DNA from: Pyrinomonadaceae bacterium | GTDB lineage: Bacteria; Acidobacteriota; Blastocatellia; Pyrinomonadales; Pyrinomonadaceae | Length of the DNA stretch: 64,000 nucleotides | NCBI GenBank assembly: GCA_021228405.1 | Contig: JAJQRF010000003.1 | Location: 89,581 to 153,580, forward strand | Reading direction: 5' to 3' | Shown here: positions 1 through 8,400 of the stretch, piece by piece | Layout: each line of letters opens with the position of its first letter | How positions within the stretch are numbered: the stretch's first letter is position 1 | Made by a program: the position numbers and the translations under genes | Notes under the pieces: model-generated | The model's database searches: none | Seen by the model: only the letters and a program-made list of their open reading frames with translations | What the model was told of the DNA's origin: nothing

Positions 1-8
1 AGCGAAAA

Positions 9-30
9 GCCGCCTGAAGGCGGGACTCTG
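9..30 (-). terminator. Rho-independent-like terminator after hisS
   Basis: Read on the minus strand, a CCGCC-TTCA-GGCGG hairpin is followed by CTTTTCGCT. It lies about 50 bp past the hisS stop codon. The T-tract is short, so termination strength is uncertain. Confidence 0.5.
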
Positions 31-74
31 AACTCGCTTCAGTCATTTATGAGATAGATTTTAGTAAAAACGAT

Positions 75-1502
75 TCAAAAAAGAATCTTTTCCGCAAGCG
101 ATTCTCTTTCGACGGATTCCTGTTCGCCCGTCTGCATATTTTTGAACGAGATTTGAACTTCGGAATTTTCGTTTTGCTTTAACAGACACACGAACGGGAC
201 TTTGATCTGTTCGGCATATTTCATCGGTTTCGCCTTTTGGCTCGCTTCGGGATAAACGAGAACGCGCAGATTCTTTTCGCGCAGTTCGGCAGCGAGTTTT
301 AAAGATTCGCCGACCAGATTTTCGTCAAAACAAGCGATCATCACATCAGCCGAATCGATCGAAAGTTTACCTGCCTTCACCAATTCGTCAAACATTCCGC
401 GTTCTTCCATCACGACGAGAATGCGTTCCAAACCCAAACTGAAACCGCAAGCCGGAATCTGTTCCTTCCCAAACATCCCGATCAACCCATCATACCGCCC
501 GCCGCCGCCGAGACTTCCCGCCAAATCGGGAACATTAATTTCAAAAATCGCGCCTGTGTAATATGATAAGCCGCGAGCTAGATTTGGATTAATTTCTACT
601 CTTCCTTCTGCTGGTGTATTTTTAACTAAACTTAAAATTTGTTTTAGAGATAAGAGTGCTTCTTGTCCAGACTTATTTTCTCCCATAAACTCAGTTAAGT
701 GTGTAAAAATGGCGGTATTCAAGACTTCTAACTCTTCCGCGCTGAATCCTCTTAATTGTGCTTCTGGAAAATCAAGATATTTATCAATTACTATTTCTGT
801 TAAATTGGCAAACTGTATAAAAAGTTCTTTTGTCTTCTCTTTAGTCAGAACATTTCGATTTTCGAGTTCTTGTAAAACGCCTTCATTACCAATTTTGTCG
901 CGCTTATCAAGGGCGATGAGAGCATCTGAATATTTTTCCTCTTGAACTCCACAAACTTCCAACATTCCACGCAAAATTTCTCTATGATTTAAGTTAATTA
1001 TAAAATCTTCAAATCCCAATCTCTGTAAAATCTCGCTCACAGCCGCGCAAAGTTCGGCTTCGACGATCATTGATTTTGAGCCGATTGCGTCAACGTCGCA
1101 TTGGTAGAATTCGCGGAAACGCCCGCGTGCGGGACGGTCGGCGCGCCAGACGGGTTGGATTTGGTAGCGTTTGAAAAATTTCGGGAGTTTGTCCTTGTAA
1201 TTGGCGACGACTCTTGCGAGCGGAACGGTCAGATCGTAACGCAGCGCGAGATCGGAAAGACCTTTTTCGCCTGCGGAAACGTCGAGCTTTTCGCCGCGTT
1301 TGAGAATTTTGAAAATAAGCTGATTCCCTTCTTCGCCGTATTTGCCCATCAGCGTTTCGAGATTTTCGACCGACGGCGTTTCGAGCGGTTCAAAGCCGTA
1401 TTTCTGATAAACTTCCTTGATAACGCCGATGACGTATTCACGTTTGCGAATATCCGCCGGTAAAAAATCGCGCATTCCCCGCGCCGGTTGTGTGTTGCTC
1501 AT
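75..1502 (-). CDS. hisS: Histidyl-tRNA synthetase
   Basis: Class II aminoacyl-tRNA synthetase that charges tRNA-His in the cytoplasm. The 475 aa include motif 2 (FYQCDVDAIG), the histidine-specific box LARGLSYYTG, motif 3 (GFSLGLERIL) and a C-terminal anticodon-binding domain ending near the stop. The ATG start gives MSNTQPARGMRDFLP, the usual HisRS N-terminus. The middle of the gene (about 560-1030, roughly residues 158-315, the insertion-domain region) is visibly richer in A/T than both flanks, which suggests mosaic origin. A minus-strand hairpin follows the gene. hutH lies upstream on the same strand behind a long inverted-repeat spacer, so they need not be co-transcribed. Confidence 0.97.
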   Translation of the reverse strand: MSNTQPARGMRDFLPADIRKREYVIGVIKEVYQKYGFEPLETPSVENLETLMGKYGEEGNQLIFKILKRGEKLDVSAGEKGLSDLALRYDLTVPLARVVANYKDKLPKFFKRYQIQPVWRADRPARGRFREFYQCDVDAIGSKSMIVEAELCAAVSEILQRLGFEDFIINLNHREILRGMLEVCGVQEEKYSDALIALDKRDKIGNEGVLQELENRNVLTKEKTKELFIQFANLTEIVIDKYLDFPEAQLRGFSAEELEVLNTAIFTHLTEFMGENKSGQEALLSLKQILSLVKNTPAEGRVEINPNLARGLSYYTGAIFEINVPDLAGSLGGGGRYDGLIGMFGKEQIPACGFSLGLERILVVMEERGMFDELVKAGKLSIDSADVMIACFDENLVGESLKLAAELREKNLRVLVYPEASQKAKPMKYAEQIKVPFVCLLKQNENSEVQISFKNMQTGEQESVERESLAEKILF

Positions 1503-1513
1503 AAATTAATTTA

Positions 1514-1604
1514 CTGCCTACGAAATACATGAAAAGGACGAAAAAAAGAAAAAAGAATATATAGTTTTTGTTTTATTTTCGTTTCTTTCGTTTATTTCGT
1601 GGGC
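1514..1604. repeat. Long imperfect inverted repeat between hutH and hisS
   Basis: The left arm (about 1514-1548) and right arm (about 1571-1604) are near-complementary and built from CACGAAA/TTTCGTG-like words ending in a GCCYACGAAAT/ATTTCGTGGGC edge. The same sequence family recurs at 58696-58777. It fills the spacer between two minus-strand genes and could fold into a long hairpin. Confidence 0.8.
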
Positions 1605-1618
1605 AAATCTTTTTCTTT

Positions 1619-3241
1619 TTACTTTTTCAGATTACTTTCCGCAATCGAAACGAAATTATCGTAATTATCGGCTAAATCCTGAATGTCATCAAATATGAAG
1701 CGGTCTTCGTAGAGAAAATTTCCGTAATTAAATGCGGGAATCGCAAATTTTACCTCGTCGTAAAGCTCGCCCGTCGCTTTCGCAAAGGTTGCCTCGACAC
1801 CGAATTTCATAAACTGATTTTGACGGATTTCCGCCGCGTGATGCGCGGTCAGGATCGCAATCGTAACGATTTTTTTGACGTTTCCTAAGATTTCGACCGC
1901 TTGCCGTCCTGCAATCGTGCCCATCGAAACGTGGTCTTCGGTATTGGCGGAGGTCGGGATCGAATCGGCGGACGCGGGATGCACGAGGACTTTGTTTTCC
2001 GAAACCAAAGACGCGGCGACGTATTGCGGAATCATCAACCCCGAATTGATGTGCTGATCGTCGTAAACCAGAAACGGTTCGAGCAGATCGTTCGTCGCTT
2101 TATCGACCAGTTTATTGATCTGGCGTTCGACGATATTACCGACTTCGGCAATCGCCAGCTTGAGATAATCGAGCGCGAGCGCGAGCGGCTGACCGTGAAA
2201 ATTTCCGCCCGAAATGATCTCGTCCTCATCGACAAAAATGATCGGATTATCGACGACGGCGTTGATTTCGCCCGCAAAAATCTCCTTCGCGTGATTCAGG
2301 GCGCGAAGGCTTGCGCCGAAAACCTGCGGGATACAGCGGAATGAATATGCGTCCTGCGGTTTTACTTTGAGTTTGGCAAGCGCGTCGAATTTTCCCGCGA
2401 GAGTTTCGGGTTCGATCCCGATATAAGTCGAATTTTCGGTGAACGATCTGATCCAACGCGCGACTTCCGATTGTTCGGCGTGATTGCGGACGGCGTGAAT
2501 CTTTTCGTCAAAAGCGGTTTTTCGCGCACAGTAGGCTTCGAGCATCAGCGAAGATGTCAGCGTCGCAAGCTTTAACAGACGCTCGAATTCGTAGACCGCG
2601 AAAACGCCCAAAGCCGCCATCACGGTCGTGCCGTTGTTGAGCGCGATGCCTTCCTTGTAACTGAGTTCGATGGGTTTTAGTTTCTTTTCCTTGATCCCGG
2701 GAAGCGAAAACATTTCGTTCGTTTTAAATTCCGTTCCCTGAAATTCGACGTAGCCTTCGCCGATCAGTGCGAGAGCCATATGCGAAAGCGGGCACAGATC
2801 GCCGCTTGCGCCGACCGAGCCTTGTTCGGGGATGAGCGGATGAATTTCGTGATTGAGAAAATTCTGCAATTGGCGGACGGTTGTTTTATGAACGCCCGAA
2901 AAGCCTTTCAAAAGCGTGTTCAGACGGATGAGCATAATCGCGCGGACGATGTATGTCGGAAACATTTTCCCGACTCCGCACGAATGCGAACGCAGGAGGT
3001 TGACCTGCAATTGTTTGGCGCGTTCGGGCGGAATGATCTTTTCCGCGTTCGGTCCGAAGCCCGTCGTGACCCCGTAAATGACCTCTTTATTTTTTACTTT
3101 GCCGTCGATATAATCGACGCTTTTCTGAACTTTGTCGAGATTTCCGAGTTCGACCTGAGCGTATTTGCCGTTTTCCCCGAGCGCGATTTTCACGACTTGC
3201 TCAACCGTCAAATCGTCGCCCGTAATCAATATTTTTTCCAT
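1619..3241 (-). CDS. hutH: Histidine ammonia-lyase
   Basis: Catalyses L-histidine to urocanate plus ammonia, the first step of histidine degradation. The 540 aa are somewhat longer than typical HutH (about 510). The Ala-Ser-Gly triad that cyclises to the MIO electrophile is visible in GSVGASGDLCPLSHM, and the family segments YGVTTGFG and ALNNGTT are present. No hutU, hutI or hutG neighbour is seen, so the pathway genes must lie elsewhere if present. The related tyrosine ammonia-lyases and aminomutases share this fold. HutH is the best call, but substrate specificity is inferred from family resemblance. Confidence 0.9.
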   Translation of the reverse strand: MEKILITGDDLTVEQVVKIALGENGKYAQVELGNLDKVQKSVDYIDGKVKNKEVIYGVTTGFGPNAEKIIPPERAKQLQVNLLRSHSCGVGKMFPTYIVRAIMLIRLNTLLKGFSGVHKTTVRQLQNFLNHEIHPLIPEQGSVGASGDLCPLSHMALALIGEGYVEFQGTEFKTNEMFSLPGIKEKKLKPIELSYKEGIALNNGTTVMAALGVFAVYEFERLLKLATLTSSLMLEAYCARKTAFDEKIHAVRNHAEQSEVARWIRSFTENSTYIGIEPETLAGKFDALAKLKVKPQDAYSFRCIPQVFGASLRALNHAKEIFAGEINAVVDNPIIFVDEDEIISGGNFHGQPLALALDYLKLAIAEVGNIVERQINKLVDKATNDLLEPFLVYDDQHINSGLMIPQYVAASLVSENKVLVHPASADSIPTSANTEDHVSMGTIAGRQAVEILGNVKKIVTIAILTAHHAAEIRQNQFMKFGVEATFAKATGELYDEVKFAIPAFNYGNFLYEDRFIFDDIQDLADNYDNFVSIAESNLKK

Positions 3242-3296
3242 TTCGTTGTTAAGAAGCCGTCAGATTTCAGATAGCTAAAGTCCAATAAAAGTATCC

Positions 3297-3338
3297 GAAA
3301 ATAAAAAGGCAGTCAAACAAGACCGCCATTTTTATTAG
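3297..3338. terminator. Terminator-like hairpin upstream of hutH
   Basis: AATAAAAAGGC is followed about 12 nt later by GCCATTTTTATT, giving an A/T-flanked GC hairpin of the bidirectional terminator type. It would end minus-strand transcription coming from the repeat spacer or the gamma-carbonic anhydrase gene. Confidence 0.4.
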
Positions 3339-3510
3339 CTGAAATCAATTTTACACGAATTTATTTTTTATTCATCCATAGTTAACAAATCGGCGATATT
3401 TTCTATTCGCAGAGATGAATTTAAGATTTCTGCGCGCGAATAAACACGAATAATTCGCGAAAAGGAAATGAACCGAAACCCGTATCATTGAAATAATGAG
3501 TTTAGCCGCC

Positions 3511-3714
3511 TGACAGATGCTCATATCGGATGACAGATGCAGAAAACACGTGACAGATGCTCTTATCACTCCGACAGATGCTCATATCACGTGACAGATG
3601 CCTTCCGCAGTCTGACAGATGCTCATATCACGTGACAGATGGTCATATCAGTCCGACAGATGCCTTCCGCAACGTGACAGATGCTTATATCACGTGACAG
3701 ATGCTCATATCGGA
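3511..3714. repeat. Array A: ten units of 20-21 nt with TGACAGATG core
   Basis: Units begin at 3511, 3531, 3551, 3572, 3592, 3613, 3633, 3654, 3675 and 3695, with spacings of 20 or 21 nt (mean about 20.4). Each starts with TGACAGATG or CGACAGATG. The second half comes in a few versions: CTCATATCACG-like, CCTTCCGCA-like, and one CAGAAAACACG. The 20/21 alternation rules out a maintained reading frame. The array sits in the hutH/gamma-carbonic anhydrase spacer and is followed by two CAAACT-NN-AGTTTG palindromes. Confidence 0.9.
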
Positions 3715-3748
3715 TTGAAAATAATTTGAAAAATTGTGTTGAAATGTC

Positions 3749-3768
3749 GAACAAACTTCAGTTTGTTC
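3749..3768. repeat. Palindrome CAAACT-TC-AGTTTG
   Basis: GAACAAACT-TC-AGTTTGTTC has 9-bp perfect arms. It lies 35 bp past array A and belongs to a small family also at 3824, 18088 and 18749. Confidence 0.8.
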
Positions 3769-3823
3769 ACTTCCAAGACCAAAAGAAGTTATATTTTTCA
3801 ATGATTTCGATGGTTATGCGGAT

Positions 3824-3843
3824 AGACAAACTGAAGTTTGTCT
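3824..3843. repeat. Palindrome CAAACT-GA-AGTTTG
   Basis: AGACAAACT-GA-AGTTTGTCT has 9-bp perfect arms and sits just past the 3' end of the minus-strand gamma-carbonic anhydrase gene. A hairpin here could act in termination, although no T-tract follows. Confidence 0.8.
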
Positions 3844-3856
3844 GACTTTGAAGGTA

Positions 3857-4357
3857 TTAATACATTCCGGTCAGAGTAATGTAGTTTTGCCAGAATTTTT
3901 GCAGGTTTTCGATCTCTTCGCCGGACAATTCGCGTTTCACCCGCGCCGGCGAACCGAGTACGAACGAGCGTTCGGGAATGACGGTGTTCGGCGTAACCAG
4001 ACTTCCTGCCGCGATCAACGAATATTTTCCGATCCGCGCACCGTCCAGAACGGTTGCGCCGATGCCGATCAAACTTCCCTTTTCGATATAACAGCCGTGA
4101 AGCGTGACGCTGTGCCCGACCGTCACTTCTTCCTCGACGACGGTCGGAAAATCATTGCGCGAAACGTGGATGATCGTGCCGTCCTGAATGTTGGAACGCG
4201 CGCCGATGCAAATGTAATTGACATCGCCGCGCAAAACGCAGTTATACCAGACGCTCGCCTGTGCGCCGATCTCGACATCGCCGATAATCACCGCATTTTC
4301 AGCGATGAACGCGCTTTCGTGAATTTTCGGCGTGATATTTTGGAAAGTTTTTATCAT
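3857..4357 (-). CDS. Gamma carbonic anhydrase family protein (left-handed beta-helix)
   Basis: The 166 aa show repeated hexapeptide periodicity (for example AVIIGDVEIGAQASVWYNCVLRGD), the left-handed beta-helix of the gamma-CA/PaaY/YrdA family. Candidate metal-ligand histidines appear in IIHVSRND and VTVGHSVTLHGC, in the usual order. Members are trimeric, and some hydrate CO2 while others are inactive or act in acyl-CoA metabolism. Activity therefore cannot be assigned. The gene stands alone on the minus strand, convergent with nothing, and its 3' end runs into a palindrome and array A. Confidence 0.88.
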   Translation of the reverse strand: MIKTFQNITPKIHESAFIAENAVIIGDVEIGAQASVWYNCVLRGDVNYICIGARSNIQDGTIIHVSRNDFPTVVEEEVTVGHSVTLHGCYIEKGSLIGIGATVLDGARIGKYSLIAAGSLVTPNTVIPERSFVLGSPARVKRELSGEEIENLQKFWQNYITLTGMY

Positions 4358-4481
4358 TTTTCAGTATTAAAATTTTTGCACATTCCGATTTATTCAGGCA
4401 AGCAAATTGAAAGTTCGGTTTCGTTCGTGGCAAACTTTTAGAACTGAAAATTAAATCTTGCAGTAAAGAAAATTTCAAATT

Positions 4482-5096
4482 ATGGCAAAAAAACCGAAGA
4501 TTCTGGCTTTCGCGGGAAGCCTGCGTGAACACTCCTACAACAAACGCGTTTTGAAAACGGCGATCGAAGGCGCAAAACGTGAAGGCGCGGAAGTAACCTT
4601 CCTCGATCTAAAGGATTATCCGATGCCGATCTACGATGAAGACGACCACAAACAACACGGTTTCGACGAAAACGCGCTCCGTTTTCAGGAGATTTTAAGC
4701 GCGCACGACGGGCTTCTGATCGCGTCGCCCGAATACAACGGCTCGCTTCCCGGCGGACTGAAAAACGCGCTCGACTGGGCTTCGCGTCCGAGCGATAAAT
4801 TTAAAATGGGCGAAGTTTTCAGGGGAAAAGTGGCGGCGATCATTACCGCTTCCCCCGGAAGCTTCGGCGGTATCCGCTGTCTGGTTCATCTGCGCGGGAT
4901 TCTTTCCGTCTTGGGCATCAACGTTCTTCCCTCGGAAATCGCGGTTTCGTTCGTCAATAAAATGTTTGACGGCGCGGACGACGCGATGACCGACGAAAGA
5001 ATGAAAAACTTGCTCGAAAATCTCGGCGCGTCGCTTGCCGAAATGCTCCGAAAAACTCACGGCGAGATCGAAGTCGTGAGCGATACGAGCAGTTAG
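4482..5096 (+). CDS. NADPH-dependent FMN reductase family protein
   Basis: The 204 aa form a flavodoxin-like fold. The N-terminal FMN-phosphate loop is LAFAGSLREHSYNKR, and SPEYNGSLPGGLKNALDW is the hallmark FMN-binding segment of the YieF/ChrR/azoreductase-type family. These enzymes reduce flavins, quinones or metal ions such as chromate using NAD(P)H in the cytosol, and the physiological substrate cannot be read from sequence. The gene is monocistronic, diverging from the gamma-carbonic anhydrase gene across a 124-bp spacer. Confidence 0.88.
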   Translation: MAKKPKILAFAGSLREHSYNKRVLKTAIEGAKREGAEVTFLDLKDYPMPIYDEDDHKQHGFDENALRFQEILSAHDGLLIASPEYNGSLPGGLKNALDWASRPSDKFKMGEVFRGKVAAIITASPGSFGGIRCLVHLRGILSVLGINVLPSEIAVSFVNKMFDGADDAMTDERMKNLLENLGASLAEMLRKTHGEIEVVSDTSS

Positions 5097-5488
5097 CGGC
5101 AAAATCGGTTCTGCATTTTCGGAGGTGATATTCACTTTACAATATCGCCTCATTTCAAAATTTACACATTTTCGTAAGAGTTTTAAGCCTATCTGCAAAA
5201 TTTTGATTGACGTTCGGTCATTTTTTTGCTAAAAGAAAGTGTTCATTCTTTTATAATTTTATTCAGAACTGGCGAAATCGTCTGGTGTTGGGAACGGTAT
5301 TTTCCAAACGCTTATCGTAAACTTTGAAAAATATATACAGTCATAAATTGGTTCGCGGTAATTCATTCAGATACGATTCGTTATTGATAACTCCTTTATC
5401 CGTCCTTATTTTTAAGGTATTAAATCTAAAACTGCTTCTAAAAAGAAGTCGAATTATTCCCGTTTTTAGCTTTGAGGAGGGCTTATAA
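5097..5488 (+). other. 392-bp upstream spacer of the M36 peptidase gene
   Basis: No gene is seen. The spacer is A/T-rich, with a weak promoter-like pair around 5207-5235 and a strong GAGGAGGG ribosome-binding site just before the ATG at 5489. The long leader may hold the main regulation of the secreted protease, but no riboswitch or clear operator is recognisable. Confidence 0.5.
5207..5235 (+). promoter_or_regulatory. Possible sigma-70-type promoter
   Basis: TTGACG and TAAAAG are separated by 17 nt. The -35 match is good and the -10 weak. It lies about 250 bp upstream of the M36 peptidase start. Confidence 0.25.
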
Positions 5489-8400
5489 ATGCAAAAAAAT
5501 TACAAAGCAGAGACTCGTAGAAGTCTTCTGCTGAGTTTAGTTGTTTTGGGATTGTTTGCGGTATTAGCGATTTTACCGTATCAATTCCGTTCGGAGGCGA
5601 ACAGTACGAAAGGAAAAGGTCTGATCCAGCGCACTGAAAGCCACGATAATGGTTTACCGAATTATGATATTCGTGAACAAAAAAGTGAAGAAGTAGCTGA
5701 CGCGTTGGTCAGATTCCGCGAAAAAGCCGGAAAAGACGCATCGGCAGTTGCCGCATCGCGCGAAGATTTCGTCCGCGGTGAAGAAGCGTTGAAACAACGC
5801 GTTCCGACTTTGAAGGTCGAATATAACAATGACATTCGCATCCCCGAAGTTATTGCTCCCGATGTCGCAAAGGGTCGCAATTTCCTGACGGGCGCAAACA
5901 ACGGCAAACGCTCGGAAGTTCTGCGCGAATTTGTCAAAGATAACAATTCACTGGTCGGCATCAGCGAAACTCAGGCAGATGCCTTGAAAGTGACGGCTGA
6001 CTATACGAATCCCGACGGCAATCTTTCGTTTGCGCATCTTGAGCAACGCATCAATAACATTCCCGTTTTCCGCGGCGAAGTTAAAGCCGGTTTCACCAGA
6101 GCCGGCGAAATCGTCCGCGTTATCAACAATCTGGCTCCGGGACTCGATTACGCAAGAGTTTCGACCGAATTCGGCGATCCGCTGAACGCGGTCAGAGCCG
6201 CCGCCGGACATATCAATGTCGACACTGCCAAATTGGACTTAACGCGCAATTCAGCCGCTTCGGACGATTTGAAAGTGACCTTCGGACAAGGCGACTGGGC
6301 AACCACCGCCGAAAAAATGTATTTCCCGACCGAACCGGGCGTTGCTGTTCCGGCATGGCGCGTTTTGGTCTGGTTGCCGAACAATGCTTATTACGTCATC
6401 GTCGATGCCGAAACGGGTATGATGATGTGGCGCAAAAACATTACGGAAGATCAAACACAAGCGTCAACCTATAATGTTTACACGAACACCAATGCGATGA
6501 TTAATGCGGCGGACAGCCCTGCTCCGTTGTCGCCCGGACCCGTTGACCCGGCTCTCGGCACACAAGGCACGATCATCAGCCGCAATAACGTCACCCGTAT
6601 CGGTAACGAATCGCCTTATACCTTCAACAACAACGGTTGGATCACCGACGGCGGCAATACCACCGACGGTAACGCAGTTGAAGCAGGTATCGACCGCGAC
6701 GGCGTAAACGGTGTCGATGCTCCGCAAACCGGAAATCCGACCAGAACGTTTACCACGACGGGTCCGGCTTGGAACCCGCCGCCGGGAAGCCCGACACCGG
6801 GCGACGATCCTTTGAGCGCACAGGCACAACGCGGTGCGGTCATCCAAATGTTCTACGTGATGAACCTTTATCACGATGAACTCTATCGCTTAGGCTTTAC
6901 CGAACAGTCATTCAACTTCCAAAACGACAACTTCGGTCGCGGCGGAGCGGCGGCTGACCGTGTTTCGGCTGAAGGACAAGATTCATCGGGAACAAATAAC
7001 GCAAACTTCTCGACCCCGGCAGACGGCGGTCGCGGACGTATGCAGATGTTCCTCTGGACAGGTCCGACCCCGGATTATGACGGAACGACCGATGCCGACG
7101 TTATCATTCACGAAGTAACGCACGGAACATCGAACCGTTTGCACGGCAACGCGGCAGGTCTTTCGACGAATATGTCGCGCGGTATGGGCGAAGGTTGGTC
7201 AGACTTTTATGCTCACGTTCTGTTGAGCGAACCGACCGATCCGGTCAACGGCGTTTACTCGCTCGGCGGCTATGCGACGTTCCAGATCACGGCAGGCTTT
7301 ACCGGAAACTATTATTACGGTATCCGCCGTTATCCGAAAGCACCGATCGCTTTCACGGGCGGTCCCAACAACAAACCGCATAACGCATATACATTCAGCT
7401 ATATCAACAATGACTGTAACACCCGTTTGAACAACACGAACTTTGCATTTGCCAGAGGTCCGATCGGTGTTACGACTTGCGACCAGGTTCACAACATCGG
7501 TGAAATCTGGAGTTCGGCTCTGTGGGAAGTTCGCACGCTTTTCGTGGCACGTTTGGGTTGGGCGGTCGGAAACCGCAAAGCTCTCCAGCTCGTCACGGAC
7601 GGTATGAAACTTGCTCCGATCGGTCCGACGCTTCTCCAGGAACGTGATGCGATCATCGCTGCCGCGACTGCAAGTTCAGCCGCGCCGGAAGCAGCCGCAG
7701 ACGTTACCGATATGTGGAACGGATTCCGCGCTCGCGGAATGGGCTTCTCGGCGAGAGTTACCAACGCCGGATCAGGTGCTAACGATGCGGTCGTGGTTGA
7801 CGGCTTCGATTCGCCGAATGCTTTAATCACCGATCCGTTTACGGTTAGTGATGCAACAGGCGACAATGACGGCTACCCCGAACCGGGTGAAAATCTCGTC
7901 TTGACCGTTCCTGTTACCAACACGACCGGCTCAACCGTCACGGGTGTTAGCGTTACGCTCACCGGCGGCGCAACAGTCAGCTACGGCGACATCGCCAACG
8001 GCGCAACTGTTACCAGAACATTCAACTATACGGTTCCGGCAGGCGCGGCTTGCGGAAGCCTCCATGTAGTTACTTTCAGTTTGACGAGCGCAGTCGGCAC
8101 GAACACCGGAATTACCCGCAGTTTCCGCCTCGGCAGAGCTAACGGAGCATTCAACACTGCAAACATCGTCATCAACGATAATGCGGGTGCAACCCCGTAT
8201 CCGTCAACGATCAATGTTTCGGGCATTTCGGGACCTGCCAACGTTCGCGTTGCATTTACCGGATTGAATCATACCTTCCCGGATGACATCGATATGCTTC
8301 TCGTCGGTCCCGGCGGACAGAAGATGGTCATTATGTCAGACATCGGCGGCACGAACGATTGGGTCAACACCGACATCACTTTGAGCGATGCGGCGGCGGC

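Noticed and set aside
1101-1463. Plus-strand gene inside hisS
   Set aside because: It is an antisense frame within a firmly identified gene, without RBS or family likeness.
3372-3569. 65-aa minus-strand protein in the hutH spacer
   Set aside because: It runs through array A and inverted-repeat words, with no RBS or family likeness.
3511-3714. CRISPR array
   Set aside because: Units of 20-21 nt repeat end to end with no unique spacers, the second halves recur in a few types, and no cas gene is present.
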